Shown: piece after piece, positions 19,537-28,542 of the stretch
How the letters are laid out: every line of letters starts with the position of its first letter
How positions within the stretch are numbered: position 1 is the stretch's first letter
Assembly: GCA_944323685.1 (NCBI GenBank)
Contig: CALUTJ010000005.1
Coordinates: 1-64,000 of the forward strand
Source: Candidatus Gastranaerophilales bacterium
Lineage (GTDB): Bacteria > Cyanobacteriota > Vampirovibrionia > Gastranaerophilales > Gastranaerophilaceae
Reading direction: 5' to 3'
DNA: 64,000 nucleotides
Notes under the pieces: model-generated
The model's database searches: none
What the model was told of the DNA's origin: nothing
What the model saw: only the letters and a program-made list of their open reading frames with translations
Position numbers and translations under genes: made by a program

Positions 19537-20145
19537 TCAAACTTTATTTTTTTCTGCTTTAGTCCGTGTAATAGAATTCAATCCGTACCCGACAGCAGCA
19601 CCGGCCGCAAGACCGACAGCGAGACCTTTTGCAGCCCCTTTGGAAAGTTCTTTCCACATAGTGACGGCTTTGGCTTTTGCCGCTTTAGTTGTCGTGCAAA
19701 ATTTTTCCTTATCCATAATATCCAGTTCAACCAATTTATTTTGAAAATCGGTTGTCAATTGCAAAAGGGCTTTATACATTTTTGGTCTTAAAGCGTTAGC
19801 CTCTTTTGTCGCATTTTTCAAGGTTGTTGTCCTTTGCTCAAAAGGTGTTTCTAAGACTTCTTGAACCTTTTGTTCTTTTTCTATAACATCATTAAAGTTT
19901 TTAACTATTTTTTCTACTTTTGAATATTCATCAAGCTGAAGCTTTCCTTCCGCAGCAGCAACTTGAGCCCTTTCAAGATTAAAAGAGTCTTTATACTCAG
20001 TCATTGTTTCTATAACAGTGGGTTTTAAATTCGACATTTTTAAACAGGATTTTTCAGAGGGGTGTTTAAATCCGTAAAAAGCTCCGCCTACAGCCCCTGT
20101 TGCTGTAGCTATAGGAATATACGAAGTATTGTTTTTATTTTCCAT
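19537..20145 (-). CDS. Hypothetical coiled-coil protein with Gly-rich membrane-like ends
   Basis: I do not recognise this 202-aa protein. It has short Gly/Ala-rich hydrophobic stretches at both ends (ATATGAVGGAFYGF at about 13-26 and AVGLAAGAAVGYG near 175-190), resembling glycine-zipper segments. A roughly 140-residue charged helical core (possible coiled coil) lies between them. It may insert into or bridge membranes. It belongs to a run of lineage-specific proteins at 19.5-23.2 kb. Confidence 0.55.
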   Translation of the reverse strand: MENKNNTSYIPIATATGAVGGAFYGFKHPSEKSCLKMSNLKPTVIETMTEYKDSFNLERAQVAAAEGKLQLDEYSKVEKIVKNFNDVIEKEQKVQEVLETPFEQRTTTLKNATKEANALRPKMYKALLQLTTDFQNKLVELDIMDKEKFCTTTKAAKAKAVTMWKELSKGAAKGLAVGLAAGAAVGYGLNSITRTKAEKNKV

Positions 20146-20280
20146 AATAAAGACTCATATTAAATTTACAGCAATATAAACATTGTAAATCTAAAAAGTT
20201 GCTATTTACAAGCGGATTGTGAAGCAATATAAAGTTTTGAACAACAGCAATTTTTAGTTTTTACATGTTTTATCGCAAAT

Positions 20281-21009
20281 ATGAAACCTATCTCGTCAGC
20301 GGAAATAGAAACTCTAAAAAATGCCGTTCAGCACTTTCAGGACTGCTATCTTGTCGCTTCAATAAGTGCGCTTTCGCGCAGCAGCAACGGAAGAAAAATT
20401 CTTGCACAAAATATTGCACACACAAACGACGGATACAAAATACGTTTTAACAACATTAACACTCAAAGCCATGACTTTTTTGTCACACAAAAAGAAATGG
20501 ATGATCTTGTATATTTAGACAAGTACAAAAATCCTGTTATTTTAACTCAGCCGCACAATCCGATTATTAAGGCGATAGAAGTTGCAATGAATAAACTTTT
20601 AGAAAAATATCCTTCTAAAAAACCGTGGATATGCAGATTCCCAAATTGTAACGAAAAATTTGAGTTTAACAAACCGTCGAATTTTCTTGAAATGTTTACG
20701 GGGAAAACCGCATTCAAACTAAATGAAGACGGGCTAAGACTGCATTTGAAATCAAAAGCCCGGGAAAGCAAAGATATCTTTGACAAAATCAGTGACGAAC
20801 CAAATAGCAGTTTTGTCGCCGGAACCTCGATAGGATTGCGCAAAGGTATGTCAGACAACCACTGCTACACAATAACTTCCGTCGATAAAAAAGCACAAAA
20901 AATAGAACTTTTTGAACACAGGTTTTTGGAAAGCTTAACTCTTACTTACGAAGAAGCAATAAAAAATTTAAAATTTATTGTCGGGTATTTTGACAAAAAT
21001 TTAAAATAA
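20281..21009 (+). CDS. Calpain-like (C2 family) cysteine peptidase fold, possibly N-terminally short
   Basis: The 242-aa protein begins almost at the catalytic block: QDCYLVASISAL (C22) resembles calpain GDCWLLAALAAL. NHCYTITSVD (H194) resembles the calpain catalytic His block. The usual third Asn-Pro motif is not obvious; the matching place reads EHRFLESL. There is no Shine-Dalgarno before the ATG, and an in-frame stop lies at 20230, so the N-terminus may be truncated. Calpain-like proteases in bacteria are often secreted or host-directed. Activity is uncertain. Confidence 0.55.
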   Translation: MKPISSAEIETLKNAVQHFQDCYLVASISALSRSSNGRKILAQNIAHTNDGYKIRFNNINTQSHDFFVTQKEMDDLVYLDKYKNPVILTQPHNPIIKAIEVAMNKLLEKYPSKKPWICRFPNCNEKFEFNKPSNFLEMFTGKTAFKLNEDGLRLHLKSKARESKDIFDKISDEPNSSFVAGTSIGLRKGMSDNHCYTITSVDKKAQKIELFEHRFLESLTLTYEEAIKNLKFIVGYFDKNLK

Positions 21010-21109
21010 ACTGTTACCAATTTTTAATAATTAATAACTCCGGTGGCAATTTTTAATCACTTTATGACTTTATAAAAACATTAAGGTGTAAGTATGAAAG
21101 GAAGTAACA

Positions 21110-22225
21110 ATGGCAATTAACCCTGAAAATGTTGCAAATATAACAAAAGAAGCGTACTCTGCTTTAAAAAGCAAAGCTCTTGGCGGTGTTTCAAAAGAAA
21201 GTGCACAAAACGCAATCTCAGAAGCCGTAAATAAAGCTGTAAGACTTGGCGAAGAAGCTGTAGGAAAAGTCCAGCAGGAAATGTATGCATTAAGAAATAA
21301 AACAGCACAGGAAATTGCCGAAATGACTTCTCAAAAAGATGCTTTTGTTTTTCAAGCCAAACAAGACGCTGTACAACAAATCCAACAGGCAAAACAAGAA
21401 GCAGCAGAAGCGGTGAAAAAAGCAAAAGCAACAAAAAGTGCTGAAAGAATGTTACCAAACGGTCATAAAGAAGTCCGTTCCGTCAACAAAAACGGTGCCG
21501 TTATGGTTAAAGAATACAATGAAGCAGGTCAGCTCTTAAAATCAAATGTTACTACTCTTGACGGTGCTTTCAGACGTACATCTTATGACCCCGTAAACAA
21601 AACCCCGTTAAAAACAGTGACAAATACATCGGGTAAAGACTTGATGATTGAATATAAAGAATACGGACAGCACAAAATATCTCAAGTAAATAACAAAAAA
21701 GTTAAGCCCCAAAAACCGACTCTTGTATCTCAAACAAGACCTGAATATACTCAAACCGGCTGGTCAGGAGAAAGAGGAATGAAATTTGACAGAATTTATT
21801 CCGACGGCTCAAAAGAAACCATAACAAGAGTTACAAATTCAGACGGTTCCAGAGTGGAAAGAACTGAATTAGTAAGATTCGATAAAGACGGAAATAAAGT
21901 TTATGACAAAACAAACTGGGCTACAAATGCAACCCGCGAACATATTTATAAAGGAGATAAAATTATTTCAAAAGAGTCATATATAAAAGGCGGAGAGACC
22001 TATAAAATGGAAACAGAAACCATATATGACCCTAATACCGGTAACCGTGTGATTGTCAAAGCAAAAAAATCAGATAACACAAGCACAACAAGTTACAAAG
22101 CCATAAAAGACGAGTTTGGTTTCTATACAGGCAACTACGAAGCCAAAACAACTTATCCTAAAGGCTCGGGGAAAAAACCATCAATAAGCGAAGCTACATT
22201 AAAAGATATTCCTCATATATTCTAA
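21110..22225 (+). CDS. Hypothetical protein: N-terminal coiled coil plus YD/MORN-like beta repeats
   Basis: The 371-aa protein has an Ala/Gln/Lys-rich helical N-terminus (residues 1-115, including VQQIQQAKQEAAEAVKKA), probably a coiled coil. Residues 120-350 consist of short beta-hairpin-like units such as DGSKETITRVTNSDGSRVE and YDPNTGNRVIVKA. These recall RHS/YD or wrapping-type repeats but are not canonical. It has no signal peptide. AAGGAAG sits before the ATG and a terminator follows the stop. Function unknown; a structural or effector-like role is possible. Confidence 0.6.
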   Translation: MAINPENVANITKEAYSALKSKALGGVSKESAQNAISEAVNKAVRLGEEAVGKVQQEMYALRNKTAQEIAEMTSQKDAFVFQAKQDAVQQIQQAKQEAAEAVKKAKATKSAERMLPNGHKEVRSVNKNGAVMVKEYNEAGQLLKSNVTTLDGAFRRTSYDPVNKTPLKTVTNTSGKDLMIEYKEYGQHKISQVNNKKVKPQKPTLVSQTRPEYTQTGWSGERGMKFDRIYSDGSKETITRVTNSDGSRVERTELVRFDKDGNKVYDKTNWATNATREHIYKGDKIISKESYIKGGETYKMETETIYDPNTGNRVIVKAKKSDNTSTTSYKAIKDEFGFYTGNYEAKTTYPKGSGKKPSISEATLKDIPHIF

Positions 22226-22244
22226 TTCATAAAAAGTAATTTAT

Positions 22245-22277
22245 AAAAAGCCACTGAAAACAATCAGGGGCTTTTTT
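22245..22277 (+). terminator. Rho-independent terminator
   Basis: The stem AAAAAGCCACTGA / TCAGGGGCTTTTT (one mismatch) with a T-run lies 20 bases after the preceding stop. It also faces the convergent gene at 22285, so it may work in both directions. Confidence 0.8.
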
Positions 22278-22284
22278 ATATTCT

Positions 22285-23172
22285 TCATAACTGATTGCCG
22301 CTTTTTTGAAGAAGTTTTTTCATGTATTTATCAAGTTCTCTGTTTATTATTTTTACAACCTCTTTATCAAGCGGTTCTTGCTCGTATAATTGTCTTATCA
22401 GGGCTATCTTTTTTAACGAGGTTGCGTTAAACTCCAGCTCATAAAGCAAGTCATGCGCCTTTAAATCACAGACCTTAAAACTCGCCTGCCCTTTATCATA
22501 TCCGCCCATAGCAACCACACGGTTTGGAATTTCAAACAAATCACCTTTATACCCGACAACTTCAGGCATTTTTGAGCTGTAGTGACAAACATTTATATTA
22601 GCATGTGCATTGTTCCCTCTGAGTGCTTTTAACATTTCTGGCAAAGTTTGAGCATGTCTTAAATACCAGTTAGTTGAACCGGCTAAAATTTCAGCTTTGC
22701 TGAATCCTTCGGGCATAAATGTTTTTATTAAGCTGTCAAATTCATCCTGATTTTTCTTATAATACGAATGGTACAAAAAATGTGTATTTGTATCTTTGTT
22801 AAATAAATACATAACTGAACAATCATAAACCGATGAGGTAGAAAGAGGATTATCCGCACCAGACTTTAAAAAACAGTCAGACCAGCCTTCCGTATTTGTA
22901 GAAAGTCCTCTTTTATACAGTTTATCAAGAGTTTCAGGATCAAATTGTTCTTCAAAGTTTTTTAAAGGTATAGAATTTTTGCACATTGTACCGAATTTGC
23001 CGGAATGCACTTTCTTTATTTTCATAATGCCATAAACCTCATCAATATTTTGTTTTACAAAAATATCAGATACAAGTTTAGGCATCTTAAAACTTATACC
23101 GAAACAGGGTGTATAAGGTTTGTATCCGGTACAAGGAAAAGTAAAATTATAATATCGGTCTGAAATTTTCAT
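22285..23172 (-). CDS. Hypothetical protein with tagged N-terminus; possible deamidase-like Cys/His core
   Basis: The 295-aa protein has no clear family. The N-terminus ends its first segment with CFGISFKMPK (23-32), a variant of the SFKG/SFGA tag found in neighbours. Residues 112-136 (SSVYDCSV, with C118, then H131 and H135) followed by AEILAGS resemble the Cys...His order of CheD-like glutamine deamidases. This is a weak resemblance. No signal peptide or membrane segment is seen. It converges on the beta-repeat gene. Confidence 0.5.
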   Translation of the reverse strand: MKISDRYYNFTFPCTGYKPYTPCFGISFKMPKLVSDIFVKQNIDEVYGIMKIKKVHSGKFGTMCKNSIPLKNFEEQFDPETLDKLYKRGLSTNTEGWSDCFLKSGADNPLSTSSVYDCSVMYLFNKDTNTHFLYHSYYKKNQDEFDSLIKTFMPEGFSKAEILAGSTNWYLRHAQTLPEMLKALRGNNAHANINVCHYSSKMPEVVGYKGDLFEIPNRVVAMGGYDKGQASFKVCDLKAHDLLYELEFNATSLKKIALIRQLYEQEPLDKEVVKIINRELDKYMKKLLQKSGNQL

Positions 23173-23362
23173 TATACAAACATAAAACCCGTGAAAAATT
23201 TTTTTGTTATGAAATTTACAGGCAGAAGCACCAGATTGTGCATAACAATATAATTTGTCTTTTTTACAAAATTAGTTAATTCCACCTGCTAAAAAATAAT
23301 ATTTATCATACCCGAAGATAAAGCAAGCCGTTATCTAAGACGCCATAAAGCGATGAAATAAT

Positions 23363-23396
23363 AAAACCGGCATTCAAAATATTGAATACCGGTTTT
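23363..23396. terminator. Terminator after fusA
   Basis: The stem AAAACCGGCATTCAA / TTGAATACCGGTTTT (one mismatch, short loop) lies 25 bases past the fusA stop. The T-run on the minus strand fits termination of fusA. Confidence 0.8.
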
Positions 23397-23420
23397 GAAT
23401 TTATAAGATTTATCAAAAAA

Positions 23421-25505
23421 CTAAGCTGATACGCCTGATTTTTCGATAATTTCTTTTTCGATGTTAGCAGGTACCTGTTCGTACTTGTTGAATTCCATAG
23501 AGAAAGTACCGCGTCCTTGAGTTTTTGAACGGATATCAGTTGCATAACCGAACATTTCAGCAAGCGGAACAGTTGCTCTGATTTTTTGGATTCCTGTACC
23601 TTCGATGATTTCCATACCTTCAACACGGCCGCGTCTTGAAGAAATATCACCGATGATATCACCTGTATTTTCTTCAGGAACTTCGATTTCTACTTTCATC
23701 ATAGGTTCTAAGATGCAAGGTTTAGCTTTCTTACAACCTTCTTTGATAGCCATAGAACCTGCGATTTTGAAGGCCATTTCCGAAGAGTCAACTTCGTGGT
23801 AAGAACCGTCATACAAAGTAACTTTAACGTCAATCATCGGGAATCCTGCTAAGATACCGCCTTCAAGGGCTTCTTCCATACCTTTTCTCGCAGGTTCAAT
23901 GTATTCTTTAGGAATAGCACCGCCGACGATTTTGTTTTCAAATACAAAGCCGGCATTTTCTTCGGCAGGTTCAATTTGTACTTTAACATGACCGTATTGA
24001 CCTTTACCGCCTGACTGTCTGATGAATTTAGAATCTTGATCGGCATTGCCTCTGATTGTTTCACGATAAGCAACCTGAGGTTTACCAACGTTAGCATCAA
24101 CTTTAAATTCTCTCAACAATCTGTCTACGATAATGTCTAAGTGTAACTCACCCATACCGGAAATGATTGTCTGACCTGTTTCTGTATCAGATTTAACACG
24201 GAATGAAGGATCTTCTTCCGCAAGTTTTTGCAGAGCAATACCCATTTTATCCTGGTCAGCTTTTGTTTTAGGTTCAATAGCTACAGAAATTACAGGTTCA
24301 GGGAATGACATTTTTTCTAAGATGATAGGTGCTTTTTCGTCGCACAATGTATCACCTGTTGTTGTGTCTTTCAAACCGACAGCTGCGCAAATGTCACCTG
24401 CGTAAACCTCTTGAATTTCGTTTCTCTGGTCAGCATACATTTGAACAAGTCTTGAAATACGTTCTTTTTTGCCGTTTGTTGCGTTCAAAACGTATGAACC
24501 TGATGACAATTTACCTGAATATACACGCAAGAAAGTCAAACGACCAACATAAGGGTCAGTCATAACTTTAAATGCAAGAGCTGAGAAAGGTTCTGCTTCT
24601 GATGAATGTCTTTCAACTTTAGAACCGTCTTCAAGTTCACCTTCGATAGCTTTAACATCTACAGGTGAAGGAAGATAGTTAACTACGTTGTCTAACAACA
24701 GCTGAACACCTTTGTTTTTGAAAGCGGTACCGCAGCAAACAGGAACAATTTTGTTTTCGCAGGTAGCTTTTCTCAATACTTTTTGGAGTTCTTCCATAGT
24801 AGGTTCTTCACCTTCAAGGAATTTCATCATTAAATCGTCATCATGTTCAGAAATAGCTTCAACAAGTGCTGCATGGTATTCATTAGCTTTGTCTACCATT
24901 TCAGCAGGAATATCTTCAACCTTAATATCGGTACCTAAGTCGTTAGTATAGATATGTGCTTTCATATCGAGAAGATCGACAATACCGGTAAACTGGTCTT
25001 CAGCGCCGATAGGCAGCTGGATAGGATGAGCATTAGCACCGAGTCTGTTTCTCAATTGGTCTACTACACGATAGAAATTAGCCCCTGTTCTGTCCATTTT
25101 GTTGACAAATACCATTCTCGGAACTTCGTATCTATTTGCCTGTCTCCAAACAGTTTCTGACTGTGATTGAACACCGCCAACCGCACAGAACACGGCAACA
25201 ACACCGTCTAATACACGCAAAGAACGTTCAACCTCGATAGTAAAGTCAACGTGGCCGGGGGTGTCAATAATATTTAACTGGTGGCCTTTCCACATAGCTG
25301 TAACAGCAGCTGATTGGATAGTGATACCACGTTCTCTTTCTTGATCCATAAAGTCGGTAACTGCAGCACCGTCGTGAACTTCACCTAATTTGTGAGTTTT
25401 ACCGGTGTAAAACAAAATACGTTCTGTTGTAGTTGTTTTACCTGCGTCGATGTGTGCAGCAATCCCGAAGTTTCTAACTTTTTCTAATGGGACTTGTCTA
25501 GGCAT
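23421..25505 (-). CDS. fusA: Translation elongation factor G
   Basis: The 694-aa GTPase catalyses ribosome translocation. G1 [15 protein letters not shown], the DxxG region [10 protein letters not shown] and NKMD ([12 protein letters not shown]) are all present. Domain IV/V motifs follow ([10 protein letters not shown], and GRVEGMEI near the C-terminus). The length and motifs are those of a full canonical EF-G. It stands alone here instead of within a str operon (rpsL-rpsG-fusA-tuf). A roughly 290-base upstream region without genes separates it from the divergent NifX-like gene. Confidence 0.97.
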   Translation of the reverse strand: MPRQVPLEKVRNFGIAAHIDAGKTTTTERILFYTGKTHKLGEVHDGAAVTDFMDQERERGITIQSAAVTAMWKGHQLNIIDTPGHVDFTIEVERSLRVLDGVVAVFCAVGGVQSQSETVWRQANRYEVPRMVFVNKMDRTGANFYRVVDQLRNRLGANAHPIQLPIGAEDQFTGIVDLLDMKAHIYTNDLGTDIKVEDIPAEMVDKANEYHAALVEAISEHDDDLMMKFLEGEEPTMEELQKVLRKATCENKIVPVCCGTAFKNKGVQLLLDNVVNYLPSPVDVKAIEGELEDGSKVERHSSEAEPFSALAFKVMTDPYVGRLTFLRVYSGKLSSGSYVLNATNGKKERISRLVQMYADQRNEIQEVYAGDICAAVGLKDTTTGDTLCDEKAPIILEKMSFPEPVISVAIEPKTKADQDKMGIALQKLAEEDPSFRVKSDTETGQTIISGMGELHLDIIVDRLLREFKVDANVGKPQVAYRETIRGNADQDSKFIRQSGGKGQYGHVKVQIEPAEENAGFVFENKIVGGAIPKEYIEPARKGMEEALEGGILAGFPMIDVKVTLYDGSYHEVDSSEMAFKIAGSMAIKEGCKKAKPCILEPMMKVEIEVPEENTGDIIGDISSRRGRVEGMEIIEGTGIQKIRATVPLAEMFGYATDIRSKTQGRGTFSMEFNKYEQVPANIEKEIIEKSGVSA

Positions 25506-25797
25506 TTTGTTTTTTCCTTTTTTTATTAATATTTACTACTACATTTTACAATCTGTCCTTCCGCTTTATGCGGATTTTAAACTACATCATCAGATGACAA
25601 CAAGTTTAAATTGAGTGACAATTGATTTAAAAGACAGTCTTACGCTATCTTATAAAAATCTTTACATAAAAATAAAAATTTTCAAAGAAAATGTTAAGAA
25701 AACTTTGTCATTAGCAGATTTATAAATTTCCTCTTTATTTAATTTAATAAATGTGAGAGAATAGTTTTATTAAAAGACAAAGAGGGAGTTTGTGTAA

Positions 25798-26193
25798 ATG
25801 AAAATAGCAGTTGCTTATGACAGTGACGAAAATGTTTTCCAGCATTTCGGACATACGGAACAGTTTAAAATATATGAAATAGAAAATAACAGCGTTGTTG
25901 ATTCCAGAATACTTTCTTCTGACGGTGAAGGTCACAGTGCTCTGGCCCAGCTTTTAGAACACGAAAACGTAGACAAATTAATCTGCGGCGGCATAGGCGG
26001 CTGTGCGGTTAATGCTTTAGGCGAAGCAGGTATCGAAATTTTTGCGGGTATTTCAGGCAATGCAGATGAAGCTGTTAAAAATCTATTAAACGGTACATTA
26101 GAACAAACAACATCTCCAAATTGTTCTCACCACCACGGAGAACACTCACATAACCACGACAAAGACCACTCCTGTGGCCACAGCTGCCACTAA
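25798..26193 (+). CDS. NifX/NifB-family metal-cluster-binding protein with His-rich tail
   Basis: The 131-aa protein belongs to the dinitrogenase iron-molybdenum cofactor domain family: MKIAVAYDSDENVFQHFGH at the start and LICGGIGGCAVNALGEAGI in the middle. These domains bind iron-sulfur or iron-molybdenum type clusters. The last 27 residues add a His/Cys-rich tail (HHHGEHSHNHD...CGHSCH) that probably binds metal. GAGGGAG precedes the ATG. No nitrogenase genes are nearby, so nitrogen fixation is not implied. The role could be metal storage or cluster handling. Confidence 0.82.
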   Translation: MKIAVAYDSDENVFQHFGHTEQFKIYEIENNSVVDSRILSSDGEGHSALAQLLEHENVDKLICGGIGGCAVNALGEAGIEIFAGISGNADEAVKNLLNGTLEQTTSPNCSHHHGEHSHNHDKDHSCGHSCH

Positions 26194-26271
26194 ATATTTT
26201 TAATTCAACAGGTTATAAACCTGCGGTGAATCAGGGTTATATTGAGTAATAGATTATATGGAGAAAATTAA

Positions 26272-27420
26272 ATGAAAGATAAAAGTTTTTTGATGATTCC
26301 CGGCCCTACACCCGTACCGGAGAGCATTCTTCTTGCTATGGCAAAACATCCGGTAGGACACAGAAGCACAGAGTTTTCCGCAATTCTTGAAGAAACATAT
26401 GCGGATTTAAAATGGTTATTCCAAACCCAAAACGATGTATTTATTTATACATCAAGCGGAACAGGCGCAATGGAAGGGGCATTATCAAACTTAGTTAACG
26501 AAGGGGACAAAGTGTTGTCGCTTGTTATAGGTAATTTTGGCAACCGCTGGGCAAAAATAGCCGCTTCTTTAGGGGCTAATGTTGAAAAAATTGAAGTTCC
26601 AGCAGGACAGGCTATCGACCCGAAAGTCTTAAAAGCAAGACTCGACGCTGATGTTAACAAAGAGATAAAAATCGTTACTCTAACACATAACGAAACTTCA
26701 ACGGGCGTAACAAACCCGCTCAAAGAACTTGTTGCTTTGATAAAAGAACACGGCGCTGTGTCTGTTGTTGACGGGGTAACTTCCATAGGAGCAATCGAAT
26801 GCAAAATGGACGAATGGGGCATTGATGTTCTCATCTCAGGTTCACAAAAAGGATTCATGATTCCGCCGGGGCTGGCATTCCTTGCAGCAAGCGAAAAAGC
26901 CTTCAAAATGCACGAACAGTGCAAACACCCGTCTTTCTATTTTGACTGGAGCGCTTACAGAAAATCGGTAAGAGCTAATTCAACACCGTATACACCGGCT
27001 GTTAACCTTATTGTTGCCCTGAATGAAGCATTAAAAATGATGAAAAAAGACGGTCTTGACAACATTCTTGCCCGCCATGCAAAACATGCAAAGGCTTTGC
27101 GTGCGGCAATTAAGGCAATCGGTTTAAAACCGATGGTGGAAGATGATGCAATTGCGTCAAACGCAATCACTTCAATCTATCCGCCCGAGGGCATAACCGT
27201 TCCCGATATCAGAAGCACATTGAAAAAAGATTTTGATATTGTTGTTGCCAACGGTCAAAACGACCTTAAGGACAAAATTTTCAGAATGGGAACTTTAGGT
27301 TTTGTCTGCGACAGAGATGTCATTGCCGCAGTGGGTTCTCTGGAAGCAAGCCTCTACAAGCTCGGGCACAAGTTTGAACTCGGCTCAGGGGTTAAAGCAG
27401 CTATTGAGAATCTTGTATAA
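26272..27420 (+). CDS. Class V aminotransferase (serine/alanine-glyoxylate aminotransferase type)
   Basis: The 382-aa PLP enzyme begins MIPGPTPVPESI and has GHRSTEFSAI, SSGTGAMEGAL (phosphate-binding), DGVTSIGAIE (PLP-binding Asp) and SGSQKGFMIPPGLAF, where the Lys forms the Schiff base. This pattern fits serine-glyoxylate/alanine-glyoxylate aminotransferases. Related enzymes serve serine or glycine metabolism; the exact substrates cannot be fixed. It follows the NifX-like gene by 78 bases and ends at a strong terminator. Confidence 0.88.
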   Translation: MKDKSFLMIPGPTPVPESILLAMAKHPVGHRSTEFSAILEETYADLKWLFQTQNDVFIYTSSGTGAMEGALSNLVNEGDKVLSLVIGNFGNRWAKIAASLGANVEKIEVPAGQAIDPKVLKARLDADVNKEIKIVTLTHNETSTGVTNPLKELVALIKEHGAVSVVDGVTSIGAIECKMDEWGIDVLISGSQKGFMIPPGLAFLAASEKAFKMHEQCKHPSFYFDWSAYRKSVRANSTPYTPAVNLIVALNEALKMMKKDGLDNILARHAKHAKALRAAIKAIGLKPMVEDDAIASNAITSIYPPEGITVPDIRSTLKKDFDIVVANGQNDLKDKIFRMGTLGFVCDRDVIAAVGSLEASLYKLGHKFELGSGVKAAIENLV

Positions 27421-27437
27421 ACGTTTTATACAGTAAT

Positions 27438-27471
27438 AAAAAGGGTGCAGTTAAATTTCTGCACCTTTTTT
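27438..27471 (+). terminator. Rho-independent terminator
   Basis: The stem AAAAAGGGTGCAG / CTGCACCTTTTTT lies 17 bases after the aminotransferase stop. It is shared with the convergent small gene at 27478. Confidence 0.85.
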
Positions 27472-27477
27472 ATATTC

Positions 27478-27756
27478 TTAGCCTATATTTCTTTTCGGAA
27501 AAATGCTGGTATTTAAAACCTGTTCATGTTTTTCATTTTTTTCACGCTCTTCCAGTTTTTTAATTTCCTGCTCAAGTTTTGCTATATCCTTTAGCAGTTC
27601 TGCTTTTGCCTCCGGCGGACAATCCGGATGAGATAAAATGCGTTTTTTAGCAGCAATTACATTTTGCTTGTCTTTTACCGTACTTGTGGTTTCAGGAATA
27701 CTCCTGTTGATTTCCTGAGCAAATTTTTGAAATTCCGAACCGTTAACTTGTGTCAT
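27478..27756 (-). CDS. Hypothetical small charged helical protein
   Basis: The 92-aa protein is Lys/Glu-rich; residues 45-80 (LLKDIAKLEQEIKKLEERE) form a likely coiled coil. There is no membrane segment. A strong AAGGAGG lies nine bases before the ATG, which supports a real gene. Function unknown. Confidence 0.6.
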   Translation of the reverse strand: MTQVNGSEFQKFAQEINRSIPETTSTVKDKQNVIAAKKRILSHPDCPPEAKAELLKDIAKLEQEIKKLEEREKNEKHEQVLNTSIFPKRNIG

Positions 27757-27920
27757 GTAAAATCCTCCTTTTTATTTATAAATAATAAAAAGTCGTAAAA
27801 AATCAAAAAATTGATATAACGCGGGTTCACTTATCTTATCTTATCTTATAGAAAAGCTTATACGACAAGGATTTTAGTGTCAAAAATTTAAAATTACATT
27901 TCTTAACATAAACCCAAATT

Positions 27921-28042
27921 TGTCCGAGAAAAATTCGTGATAAGGAGCAAAGCGACGTGAACGAATTTTTGGAGTGATACATTGAAAAGGTGAGCAGTGA
28001 CGGCTCGAAGGCTCGAGGCGGCAACTGCGACACTAGATTAGA
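27921..28042 (-). repeat. Palindromic repeat, short 122-bp form (copy E)
   Basis: The element runs TGTCCGAG to CTAGATTAGA, inverted relative to copies A-D. Compared with the full form it lacks 55 internal bases, including the GTGAAGCC/GGCTTCAC hairpin; the join reads ACATTGAAAAGG. It lies about 95 bases upstream of hicB, so it may affect that promoter region. The rest of the 27757-28137 gap shows nothing else I can name. Confidence 0.9.
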
Positions 28043-28137
28043 ATTTTAGTATTTTTATGTAAACGACTATAAGAACCTATGATTTTGACTATTGAAATCA
28101 CTGAAAACAATGTTAAAATAAAAGAAAAGGATTTTTT

Positions 28138-28326
28138 ATGAATTTTGATGTTGTTTTGCATAAAGAAGGAAATGGCTACTGGGCAGAAGTTCCTGCGTTG
28201 AAGGGATGTTATACCCAGGGTGATTCTATAGATGAAATTAAAGAAAACATTAAAGAAGCAATTCTTGCCTGGATGTCTGTCGATATACAGGATAATGGAG
28301 ATGAAATTATTTCTGTAGCCTTATGA
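28138..28326 (+). CDS. hicB: HicB-family antitoxin (short form)
   Basis: The 62-aa protein has the HicB partial RNase H-like fold: DVVLHKEGNGYWAEVPALKG, then C-Y-T-Q-G-D-S and EIKENIKEAI. It neutralises HicA. It lacks the C-terminal HTH or RHH DNA-binding domain carried by many HicB proteins, so self-repression may need another factor or be absent. AAAGGA lies before the ATG. The stop overlaps the hicA start by four bases (ATGA). Confidence 0.88.
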   Translation: MNFDVVLHKEGNGYWAEVPALKGCYTQGDSIDEIKENIKEAILAWMSVDIQDNGDEIISVAL

Positions 28327-28541
28327 AAAATATAACCGGCAAAAAGTTATGCAAAATTTTATCTGATAACGGATGGTCACTAGTCAGAATATCAGGTTCA
28401 CATCATATTTTTGTAAAGCAAGGCGAAGAAGCCAGAATAGTTGTTCCTGTACACGGAAATAAAGAAATAAAAACCGGTTTGCTAAAAGCAATACTTAAAA
28501 CAGCTGGGTTGCTTTCTTTGTTTTTTACTTTATTACAATAA
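28323..28541 (+). CDS. hicA: HicA mRNA interferase toxin
   Basis: The 72-aa protein is a double-stranded-RNA-binding-like toxin: GKKLCKILSDNGW, then the catalytic-His motif GSHHIF and IVVPVHGNKEIKTGLLKAIL. HicA degrades mRNA when free of HicB. Here the order is antitoxin first, opposite to the classical hicAB layout but common. The end runs within one base of the aroB stop on the other strand. Confidence 0.9.
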   Translation: MKNITGKKLCKILSDNGWSLVRISGSHHIFVKQGEEARIVVPVHGNKEIKTGLLKAILKTAGLLSLFFTLLQ

Positions 28542-28542
28542 A

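Noticed and set aside
25798-26193. Evidence for nitrogen fixation
   Set aside because: NifX-like cluster-binding proteins occur widely without nitrogenase; no nif structural genes are present.
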